A program made the translations under genes and the position numbers. From the NCBI GenBank assembly GCA_030598355.1, contig JAUVQD010000085.1:1-6398 (forward strand): a DNA stretch of 6,398 bases. The letters run 5' to 3'. Below, one piece after another: positions 1 to 5,864 of the stretch. Position 1 is the stretch's first letter. The number at the start of each line of letters is the position of its first letter. Under the pieces are notes generated by a model, which searched no databases, was not told the DNA's origin, and was given only the letters and a program-made list of their open reading frames with translations. Source of the DNA: Actinomycetes bacterium. GTDB taxonomy: Bacteria > Actinomycetota > Aquicultoria > CAJVYJ01 > JAUVQD01.

Positions 1-167
1 ACGTCAACTGCAGCTGCTTTGAGCTCTGTTAACAATGTGTCAAATCTTCCCTTGCAGTTTGATATATCTTCTCTTAGGAGAGCTCTGTTTGACAATTGGT
101 TGGAAATACCGACGACTTGGGCTCCAAACTTTGACTCTATCCAGTTTTTCAATACGCGATTGGCCGA
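1..167 (-). pseudogene. C-terminal part of cyclic 2,3-diphosphoglycerate synthetase beyond the in-frame TAA
   Basis: These 55 full codons follow the TAA at 168-170 in exactly the same frame as the synthetase and stay open to the window edge. They translate to plausible protein, with QVVGISNQLSNRALLRED followed by LLTELKAAAVDV. As I recall the family, this is its conserved C-terminal region (a 'VVG.S..L..R..L' stretch, then an ELKAAAVDV-like motif). Nothing here resembles an independent gene: no ATG or GTG lies in frame, and the only in-frame TTG near the 5' side, at 152, has no convincing ribosome-binding site. The segment therefore belongs to the upstream gene and would be translated only by readthrough, or if the TAA is a sequence error. 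The true end of the gene lies outside the window. Confidence 0.75.
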
Positions 168-1199
168 TTAAGGGGCTGTGGTCGTGAAGAACACTTTCTT
201 GCCCGAGATATCCTCAAGCGGCTGAGGTCTAAAAATTGTTTCTACCACCTCTATGCCTGGTTTAATCCTTTTGATCTTTTGAATTATCTCGTCAATCGTA
301 GTTCTGTCGATATTTTCCTCACAATTCGTTAAAACGACCATGTCGCTTATCAAGACCCTGAAAGGTCCCAGATATCCAGTTATATTTTCTGCGGGCTGGT
401 TCACTCCAGCTACCACTACTGTGACATCTGTCTCAATCGGCGGAATCGCTGTGCCGCTGCCTTCAAAAACTGTGAAATCCGTAGTCAGACCGTTCGCGAT
501 TTTTGCTCCCTCGACAACGTTGGAAATAAAAGGCTCGCCCGCCAGTCCTCCGCCGCACCGCCGGCAACCAACTGTTAAAACCCGACTCATCAGCGCGTCT
601 TCAAAATGATCCGAAGCCGCGTGACGGCCTTGACGCGCCTGGCCGAGAAGATACTCGGCGTCAATCCTAATTTTATCGCCCTCAATAACTTCCGGCTCAA
701 TTGGGCCGCCGCGCCCCATAGCCACAACCCCCGGATTGAATCCATTTTTCTTCAGCTCACGGCTTGCATACGCAGAAACTGCGGTCTTCCCAACTCGTTT
801 ACCTGTTCCAATAATTGCCATCGAAGGCTTGTTGTTGATTTTATTGAATGTCGGTGGACGAAACTCAAAATCAGCGCCGGTATATCTTAGGCCAAGCGAC
901 AACACAAGACTCGCAATTTCAAAACGTTCACGATACCCGACAACTGGCTCATCACTGAGGTCAACGACCTCGTCGGGCTTATATTGACCCACGGCTCTTT
1001 CAATCGCCGCCAAATAGTTTTTATCTTGGACTATCGGGTATCCGAGCTCCGAGTAAGCGTTGTTTTCGAGAACCTTCTCTGTGCCCCCCAGAAAAACTAC
1101 CGCCACTATCTCTTCGTCTCTTCTATCGATTTCCTCTAGAGCTGATTCGACAACCGGCGGATAGTGCTCGCCGTCGATCAGGGCTAAAAGCCTACTTAT
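168..1199 (-). CDS. Cyclic 2,3-diphosphoglycerate synthetase, probable ATA start, cut short by in-frame TAA
   Basis: Members of this family use ATP to close 2,3-diphosphoglycerate into cyclic 2,3-diphosphoglycerate, a cytoplasmic solute and phosphate store best known from thermophilic methanogens. Counting from the ATA at 1199, the translated part is 343 residues. It shows the N-terminal signature LIDGEHYPPVV (7-17), VVFLGGTEK (34-42), a P-loop GTGKRVGKTA (131-140), GRGGP (162-166), HAASDHFEDA (193-202), a cysteine pair in CRRCGGGLAG (212-221) and VFEGSGTAIPP (244-254). The only conventional start is GTG at 1106 (codon 32), which would discard the signature at 7-17. In this frame a TGA at 1206-1208 bounds the N-terminus, and ATA is the only near-cognate start downstream of it. 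The gene overlaps the phosphoesterase upstream by 8 bases. The family is usually clearly longer (about 430-460 residues from memory), and the missing part continues after the TAA. I am sure of the family but not of whether the protein is functional. Confidence 0.85.
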   Translation of the reverse strand: MSRLLALIDGEHYPPVVESALEEIDRRDEEIVAVVFLGGTEKVLENNAYSELGYPIVQDKNYLAAIERAVGQYKPDEVVDLSDEPVVGYRERFEIASLVLSLGLRYTGADFEFRPPTFNKINNKPSMAIIGTGKRVGKTAVSAYASRELKKNGFNPGVVAMGRGGPIEPEVIEGDKIRIDAEYLLGQARQGRHAASDHFEDALMSRVLTVGCRRCGGGLAGEPFISNVVEGAKIANGLTTDFTVFEGSGTAIPPIETDVTVVVAGVNQPAENITGYLGPFRVLISDMVVLTNCEENIDRTTIDEIIQKIKRIKPGIEVVETIFRPQPLEDISGKKVFFTTTAP

Positions 1200-2016
1200 C
1201 GGACGTCACCCCAAGTTCGGTTTTTACTCTATCCCACTTACACTGCCGTTTTTCTCCGAGGACCAAATCGACAATTAAATCCTGGCCGGCAAAGGGATAC
1301 TTACGGTAAATTCGCATTCGGCGCTTCTCGAGCATGATCACGTTATAACAAGGCTTTGTTTTTCCTCGCAGACGCATAGAAGCGGTCGTTCCGGCAGTTA
1401 CAAAGACCAGATCTTCAAGTTGCCAAACATGTGGAACATGCTTGTGGCCGCTTAGGACAAGGTCAACGCCGGCCTGTACAAGCACCTGAAGCATATCGCC
1501 CGCGTCATAGACCATGTTTCGCTCCCTTCCAGTACCGGGAACGGGCAGTAGATGATGGTGCAGGGCTAATATTTTTATCCCATCTGTGATAGAAAAGTGC
1601 TCTTCCAACCACCGATAGCGCTCTCTGCCGATGCGCCCGTTGTCAAGATCGGGTTCGCTTGAGTCAAGACCAACGATCGTCACGCCGGGGATCTTTAAGA
1701 TGTTATTTCTGAGTCCAAACAACTCTTCAAAATGGATATATCCGACATTCCGGCTGTCATGATTGCCCGGAATGATTACTTTGTTTTCGCACTCGATCAT
1801 GTCGAGAAATGTTTTCGCTGTCTTGTATTCCTGACGAAAACCGCTATCTGTCAAATCGCCGGTAACCACAACTACCTGAGGATTAATCCTGTTTATCTCC
1901 TCGACTGTTTGACTAAGCAGGTTGGGAATAAAATATGATGATCCGGCATGCATATCAGAGATATGCGCGATTGTGACCGTTTCATCCTCTATCTGAGATT
2001 GCTTACGACTTGGCAT
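1192..2016 (-). CDS. Calcineurin-like metallophosphoesterase (class III phosphodiesterase type)
   Basis: This 274-residue protein carries the full metal-binding set of the calcineurin-like phosphoesterase superfamily: DMH (D21, H23), GDLTD (53-57), GNHD (84-87), an HHH run (153-155) and GHKH (190-193). Such enzymes use a two-metal centre to hydrolyse phosphomonoesters or phosphodiesters. The compact size and the order of motifs resemble the CpdA/Icc-type cyclic nucleotide phosphodiesterases, but the substrate cannot be read from sequence. There is no signal peptide or membrane segment, so it is probably cytoplasmic. The ATG at 2016 is the first start in the frame and has a GAGGG only three bases before it, which is rather close. 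A promoter lies upstream at 2153-2180. Its stop (TAG, 1192-1194) overlaps the start of the cyclic 2,3-diphosphoglycerate synthetase, so the two are probably co-translated. That makes hydrolysis of the cyclic diphosphoglycerate or a related metabolite a possible role, inferred from context only. Confidence 0.92.
   Translation of the reverse strand: MPSRKQSQIEDETVTIAHISDMHAGSSYFIPNLLSQTVEEINRINPQVVVVTGDLTDSGFRQEYKTAKTFLDMIECENKVIIPGNHDSRNVGYIHFEELFGLRNNILKIPGVTIVGLDSSEPDLDNGRIGRERYRWLEEHFSITDGIKILALHHHLLPVPGTGRERNMVYDAGDMLQVLVQAGVDLVLSGHKHVPHVWQLEDLVFVTAGTTASMRLRGKTKPCYNVIMLEKRRMRIYRKYPFAGQDLIVDLVLGEKRQCKWDRVKTELGVTSDK
1206..1212 (-). promoter_or_regulatory. Shine-Dalgarno-like site for the ATA start of the synthetase
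   Basis: The minus strand reads GGGGTGA here, six bases before the ATA at 1199-1197. GGTGA matches the 3' half of the consensus AGGAGGTGA, and the core GG pair sits nine bases from the ATA, a normal distance. The site lies inside the last codons of the phosphoesterase gene, as expected for a translationally coupled pair. It favours initiation at ATA over the GTG at 1106. Confidence 0.5.
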
Positions 2017-2204
2017 GAGCCCTCACTATTAGTTATTTTTTATTCTCGTATGACCTGCTGAGTGTCTTTTTTTAGCTGGAATATTGTTGGTCTTAATCCT
2101 CGATAAGTAGAACGTCTGCGAAAGTGGAATCGTATCTTTATTCTAAAGGATCAGTATATCCAAAATTACCGGCAGGTCAATAGCAAAGCGATTCCTTATA
2201 CTTC
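2017..2204. other. Intergenic region between debranching gene and phosphoesterase gene
   Basis: This 188-bp gap holds the predicted promoter at 2153-2180 and the leader of the phosphoesterase transcript. I see no gene on either strand. I also find no stable hairpin followed by a T-run in the direction of transcription, and no recognisable riboswitch. The leader is A/T-rich near the start codon. Confidence 0.5.
2153..2180 (-). promoter_or_regulatory. Predicted sigma70-type promoter for the phosphoesterase-synthetase operon
   Basis: On the minus strand there is TTGACC (2175-2180; 5 of 6 to the -35 consensus), a 16-base spacer, then TATACT (2153-2158; 5 of 6 to the -10 consensus). Transcription would begin near 2146 and leave a 5' leader of about 130 bases before the ATG at 2016. 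No convincing terminator for the debranching gene precedes it, so readthrough from upstream may add to its expression. Confidence 0.6.
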
Positions 2205-4421
2205 CTACTCTTCCATCATTATTCTAAGCTTTCCTTCCTTCTTTGGCACGGTGAAGCTCGTACCCCCTTCCTGACGATTAAAAGTGATCGTTAACCGACT
2301 CTCGCCAACTTGCAGGTTTGAGAGGCTAACCCGATTTAGCCACTTCGGTAAAGTTGGGTTGTTAACGTAAAGAATATTTTTGGGCGCGTTTGCCGTCAAA
2401 CCCAGAATCGACTGTAGAATCATAAAAATTGCCCCGGCAGCCCAAGCCTGAGGACTACACGCAACCGGGTATTCAACGGGTGAATTGCTCCCACGTCTTG
2501 TGAAACCACAAAACAACTCGGGCAAGCGATAATACGAATGGTATACGGCGGCTTCAAAAATTCCGGTCGCGACGTGTTCCGCTTCTCGTGTCCGTCCATA
2601 TCTCTTCAGCCCTCTAACTATGATGCTGTTGTCGTGAGGCCAAATTGAGCCGTTGTGATAGCTCATTGGATTATATGTGATGGCATCCTTGGAAACTGTT
2701 CGAATCCCCCAGCCGGAGAACATGTCGGGATTTAAGAGCCTCTTTGAGACAGCGATAGCTTTGTCGTGATCGGCGATGCCGGTCCACAGACATTGCCCGG
2801 CATTTGATGAAATTGTTTTTACCTGGTTCTTCTCGCCATCCAAGGCTATGGCATAAAAACTTTGATCGGCAATCCAAAATTTCTCATTGAACGCCTCCTT
2901 GAGTTTCTCGGCCTCTTTCACTAATTTCAAGCTAAAATCATTTTCACCCAGATCCATGAAGACTTGCGCCATCCGTTTTTTCGCGTAATAGACATATGCC
3001 TGAACTTCAGCCAAGGCAATTGGAGCTCGAGCCATCTGGCCGTCTTCGTAAGCGACAGCATTGTGAGAATCCTTCCACCCCTGATTGATCAAGCCGCGAC
3101 TGGATTTGCGCTTATATTCCACGAATCCGTCACCATCGAGATCACCATATCTGTCGATCCAGTCTAGCGCCGCTAAAATAGCGTCCCTATGTTTTTGAAC
3201 AAACTCCTTATCTCCTGACCATTTGTAATACTCGGACATAACCAGAAGAAAAAGAGGCGTTGAGTCAACGGATCCATAATAAGGTGTATGTGGTATCTCG
3301 CCCAGATTAGCCAACTCGCCTTGACGAAATTCGTGCATGATCTTACCCGGCTCCTCGTCCCGCCAGGCATTTTCTTCCTTGCCCTGCAATCGAGCTAATA
3401 TCTCGAGAGTATTTCTGGCGGGCGCGTGATTTAGAGGAAGAGTCTGGACCGCCGCGATCAAACTGTCACGCCCAAAAGGCGCCACATACCAGGGAATACC
3501 GGCGCTGATAATGCTGCCGTGCGGACTACTTGTAATCAAAGCCCTGATGTCATTTTGACCGCGCTTTAGAACTGAGTTAAAAAGCTCATTATCAGTATTG
3601 ATGGTTGTGCAAGAACGCTCCCATTTTTCATAAGACCGCCGCTGGCTACTTATGGCTTGATTGAAACCCGGAATCTCTTTTTTTTCCTTGTTTATTACGG
3701 GCGAGATCCGAAAATTTAGAACGGCGCGGCTGTTTGGATCGAGAATTAATTTATAGCCGATGATTACCTTATTCAGAGTCGTACGAAACCAATCAGGTTC
3801 CTGAGACATTTCGATCTCGGTTCGACGCCAGACATCATCTTGACCTATATAAGCTAAGGTCACTGTTTTCTTGTCAGTTTTGGGTTGGAATAGTTGTCCC
3901 CGTTTATCTCGACGTAATCCGCGCACTTCGAACATATCCGCGAAATCCGCGAAGAAAGCAAGTTCAACGTTGAGCTCAACCCGAACCGGATTGTAGTTTT
4001 TGAAACGTATTCGCTCAAGCAGACCACCGGCTAAGACCCTGAGTCTTCGGATATTTATAGTTTCCTGGGGGATCTTTAGTTGCTCGCCCTCATATATATC
4101 CGCGTTTGTCAGCTCAATATGGGCCATGTAATCTCTATCCGCACTTGTCGACAAAAGTATTGGTTCCCGGCCATTCAGCGCGAGCTCCCAGCAACTCAAA
4201 AAACGGGTATCGGCAGTATAAAAGCCTAAACCACTAGTATTTTCTGCCGGAATATCCCCCTTCATGTTGCAATAAACAAATATGTCATTCTCTTTGATCG
4301 TCAACTGGCGCTCTTTTATGTCGACGATAATAAAGGGGATGCCCTCATTGAGAATGCGATTTGTCGCCTGTTCTTCGACTATGAATTCTTCGCCTTCGGG
4401 ACTAATGTACTTTTGCAACAA
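2205..4421 (-). CDS. Amylo-alpha-1,6-glucosidase-type glycogen debranching protein
   Basis: This 738-residue cytoplasmic protein has the two-domain layout of the bacterial COG3408-like 'glycogen debranching N-terminal domain' group. A beta-rich N-terminal domain spans about 40-240, with GDIPAENTSGLGFYTADTR at 55-73. A catalytic (alpha/alpha)6-barrel spans about 270-690. Barrel landmarks are PWYVAPFGRDS (310-320, candidate acid D319), QGWKDS (447-452), SYHNGSIWPHDNS (587-599), RLPELFCGF (632-640, E635) and PVEYPVACSPQAW (648-660). Such proteins are predicted to hydrolyse alpha-1,6 branch linkages or related alpha-glucosides; the exact substrate is unproven, and the assignment of catalytic residues is by analogy. 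The start is a TTG: two TTG codons (4421 and 4418) follow a GGAGGG, and a TAG at 4434-4436 blocks any longer form. About 40 residues precede the recognisable domain, which seems a little long. The 5' end is repeated upstream of the neighbouring antiporter gene. Confidence 0.88.
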   Translation of the reverse strand: MLQKYISPEGEEFIVEEQATNRILNEGIPFIIVDIKERQLTIKENDIFVYCNMKGDIPAENTSGLGFYTADTRFLSCWELALNGREPILLSTSADRDYMAHIELTNADIYEGEQLKIPQETINIRRLRVLAGGLLERIRFKNYNPVRVELNVELAFFADFADMFEVRGLRRDKRGQLFQPKTDKKTVTLAYIGQDDVWRRTEIEMSQEPDWFRTTLNKVIIGYKLILDPNSRAVLNFRISPVINKEKKEIPGFNQAISSQRRSYEKWERSCTTINTDNELFNSVLKRGQNDIRALITSSPHGSIISAGIPWYVAPFGRDSLIAAVQTLPLNHAPARNTLEILARLQGKEENAWRDEEPGKIMHEFRQGELANLGEIPHTPYYGSVDSTPLFLLVMSEYYKWSGDKEFVQKHRDAILAALDWIDRYGDLDGDGFVEYKRKSSRGLINQGWKDSHNAVAYEDGQMARAPIALAEVQAYVYYAKKRMAQVFMDLGENDFSLKLVKEAEKLKEAFNEKFWIADQSFYAIALDGEKNQVKTISSNAGQCLWTGIADHDKAIAVSKRLLNPDMFSGWGIRTVSKDAITYNPMSYHNGSIWPHDNSIIVRGLKRYGRTREAEHVATGIFEAAVYHSYYRLPELFCGFTRRGSNSPVEYPVACSPQAWAAGAIFMILQSILGLTANAPKNILYVNNPTLPKWLNRVSLSNLQVGESRLTITFNRQEGGTSFTVPKKEGKLRIMMEE

Positions 4422-4458
4422 GCCCTCCGATCTCTACTATGTGGTTATATTCCCCAAC
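4410..4458 (-). repeat. 49-bp leader repeat, copy next to the debranching gene
   Basis: This stretch matches 5754-5802 at 47 of 49 positions in the same orientation, 1344 bases apart. On the minus strand it runs from GTTGGGGAATATAACCAC through TAGTAGAGATCGGAG to TTGTTGCAAAAG. It thus covers the leader, the ribosome-binding site and the first four codons of the debranching gene. A pyrimidine-rich stretch preceding the core is also loosely similar in the two copies. It contains TATAAC (4444-4449), a possible -10 element, but with only a weak -35 (TTTCCT) 17 bases upstream. The sequence shows the duplication directly; a promoter role is a guess. Confidence 0.9.
4423..4428 (-). promoter_or_regulatory. 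Ribosome-binding site of the debranching gene, before tandem TTG codons
   Basis: GGAGGG on the minus strand lies one base before the TTG at 4421 and four bases before the TTG at 4418. The spacing makes the second TTG the better start, which would shorten the protein by one residue. The same site appears as GGAGAG in the second copy of the repeat (5767-5772). Confidence 0.55.
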
Positions 4459-4500
4459 GGCGAATTAGGAAAAAGGAGGAGGACTAAAAAGACGTGGAAC

Positions 4501-5706
4501 TTAAGAAGACATGGACCTCTTAGAAGCACCGACTTCGCCGGCTTTGGTAATCGCCACCTTAGTTAAAGGAGGTCCGAGAATCTGAAATAAGAACGTCGTG
4601 CCGGCAATGACATTTACGGCCAGCAACGCCAAGTTTGCACCAGACAAGCCTAGGTCACCGAAGGTTTGGGCGGTTTCAACCGATAGACCAATCGCGACAC
4701 CGGCCTGCGATAGAAGGCCGAGCCCGAGATATTTGCGAACAACTTTCGGTGCCCCTGAAATCTTAGCGCCCAGCCACGCGCCCGCGCTCTTTCCAATAGT
4801 ACGAAAGATAATGTAGGCCAAGCCCAAAAGCCCAAGTTGTCCAATCATGCCGACCTGAAAACGAGCCCCTACTAGGATAAAAAACAGCAGGTAAAACGGT
4901 GGGCTAATGCGAGATATGGCAGAAAACGCCTCACGACGCTTGGCCACATTGATCAAAGTGACGCCCAAAACCATGTTGGTAAGAATAAGTGATAACTCAA
5001 ACTGAATAGCCAAGCCGCTGACGAGGAGAATGGCCCCTATTGTAGCTAGAAGTTTGTCGGCCTCACGACTGAGCCTTTTCAAAGCAAAACTGAGCATAAA
5101 ACCGACGGTCACTCCAACCGCTATGGCGCCGAGAATAGCTATGGTCGGGGTGAGAACCATGGACTGCACTGACATTTTCGTACTTGTGATTAAGCTCCTG
5201 GCAATCGCTGAGGCAAATCCATAAATAATTAGCGCTATGCCATCATCAATGCCAACGACCGCGAAGAGCGTTGTTGTCAAGGGGCCTTTGGCTTTATATT
5301 CCCAAAGCACGTCAACTGTGGCAGCCGGAGCGGTAGCAGAAGCCAGGGCGCCAAATATGAGCGCCAGGGGTATATTGCCCGAGACAAAATAAACAGCTGC
5401 GAAGACAAGAAGAAAGGCGGTTGCAGCGTTAAGAAAAGCAATAATCACTATGGACTGACCAAGCTCTCTTAGGTTCTCATATGCAAGTTCTCCACCAATC
5501 GTAAAACCGATAAACGCCAAGGCCAAACTACTTAATGGTTGGAATTGATCGACAAGTCTTAAAGTGACTATGTCCAGGAAAGAAGATCCAAGAATTACGC
5601 CAATGGCAATATAGCCGACTACTTGGGGAATCTTCAGACGTTTGCTCGATATAGCACCCGCCAGGCCAGCTAAGACTGCAACTGATGCCAGCAGGAAGAA
5701 GTTCAC
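4501..5706 (-). CDS. Na+/H+ antiporter, CPA2-like membrane transporter (complete copy)
   Basis: This 401-residue, strongly hydrophobic protein has about 12-13 predicted membrane segments covering nearly its whole length. It fits the Na+/H+ exchanger domain family (PF00999 type), which exchanges cytoplasmic Na+ or K+ for protons at the plasma membrane. Diagnostic features are FTIGGEL (68-74), the unwound-helix motif SATAPAATVD (123-132), and GIDDGIA (152-158), whose aspartate pair D154-D155 is the expected ion-binding site. A basic residue lies in FRTIGKSAGAW (K306). A DD rather than ND pair is usually linked to electrogenic exchange. The protein ends shortly after the last helix, so it lacks the C-terminal TrkA/RCK regulatory domain of KefB-like members. 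The GTG at 5706 is chosen because it gives the normal family N-terminus and has GAAGG nine bases upstream. It overlaps the TGA of a 20-codon relic ORF. A close paralogue lies immediately upstream. Confidence 0.92.
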   Translation of the reverse strand: MNFFLLASVAVLAGLAGAISSKRLKIPQVVGYIAIGVILGSSFLDIVTLRLVDQFQPLSSLALAFIGFTIGGELAYENLRELGQSIVIIAFLNAATAFLLVFAAVYFVSGNIPLALIFGALASATAPAATVDVLWEYKAKGPLTTTLFAVVGIDDGIALIIYGFASAIARSLITSTKMSVQSMVLTPTIAILGAIAVGVTVGFMLSFALKRLSREADKLLATIGAILLVSGLAIQFELSLILTNMVLGVTLINVAKRREAFSAISRISPPFYLLFFILVGARFQVGMIGQLGLLGLAYIIFRTIGKSAGAWLGAKISGAPKVVRKYLGLGLLSQAGVAIGLSVETAQTFGDLGLSGANLALLAVNVIAGTTFLFQILGPPLTKVAITKAGEVGASKRSMSS

Positions 5707-5765
5707 GCCGCTTCGCCTTCTTCGATAGGGACAGTCATCCTGGTACTGATATGCTTTTGCAACAA
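5703..5765 (-). pseudogene. 20-codon relic of the debranching gene 5' end, overlapping the antiporter start
   Basis: Downstream of a GGAGAG site, TTG TTG CAA AAG opens a 20-residue frame (LLQKHIST at its start) that parallels the debranching protein's LLQKYISP before diverging. It ends in a TGA at 5703-5705 that overlaps the GTG start of the antiporter as GTGA. It is best explained as the truncated 5' end of a duplicated debranching gene. Because its ribosome-binding site survives and its stop overlaps a start, it could still act as an upstream ORF that couples translation to the antiporter. The origin is moderately supported; present translation is unknown. Confidence 0.45.
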
Positions 5766-5802
5766 GCTCTCCGATCTCTACTAGGTGGTTATATTCCCCA
5801 AC
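5754..5802 (-). repeat. 49-bp leader repeat, copy between the two antiporter genes
   Basis: This is the second copy of the element at 4410-4458, differing at two positions only: T for C at 5768 and G for T at 5784. It sits downstream of the partial antiporter and upstream of the complete one, just as the first copy sits downstream of the complete antiporter. TATAAC is kept at 5788-5793. The region between the antiporter stop at 5865 and this repeat is pyrimidine-rich on the minus strand and shows no clear terminator. Confidence 0.9.
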
Positions 5803-5864
5803 TTGCGAGAAGAGAAAAAGAGAGAAAACTCACAAAGAGCGGTCTCGAGAGTTCGGAATCTTGC

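Noticed and set aside
168..170. TAA as a reassigned sense codon in this organism
   Set aside because: Both antiporter genes end at TAA exactly where the family should end, and the other two genes end at TAG, so TAA is a working stop here.
150..180. Frameshift in the CCCC run as the cause of the broken synthetase
   Set aside because: The sequence after the TAA continues the family in the same frame, so an insertion or deletion is not needed. The shifted frame gives a basic, unfamiliar peptide ending at a TGA.
340..987. Open frames on the plus strand (340-609, 606-890, 736-987)
   Set aside because: They lie antisense to well-supported synthetase sequence, overlap each other and show no recognisable domain. 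They are shadows of the real gene.
2060..2080. T-run at 2067-2073 as a terminator
   Set aside because: It is a T-run only on the plus strand, where there is no gene to terminate, and no stable hairpin precedes it.
4410..4458. The leader repeat as a known ion or nucleotide riboswitch
   Set aside because: I could not draw a convincing paired structure in the 49 bases or match a known consensus, and simple duplication explains the similarity.
5707..5829. Longer N-terminus for the complete antiporter, since the frame stays open upstream of the GTG
   Set aside because: No ATG, GTG or TTG occurs in that extension, its sequence is charged and unlike a membrane transporter, and the GTG at 5706 gives the normal family N-terminus.
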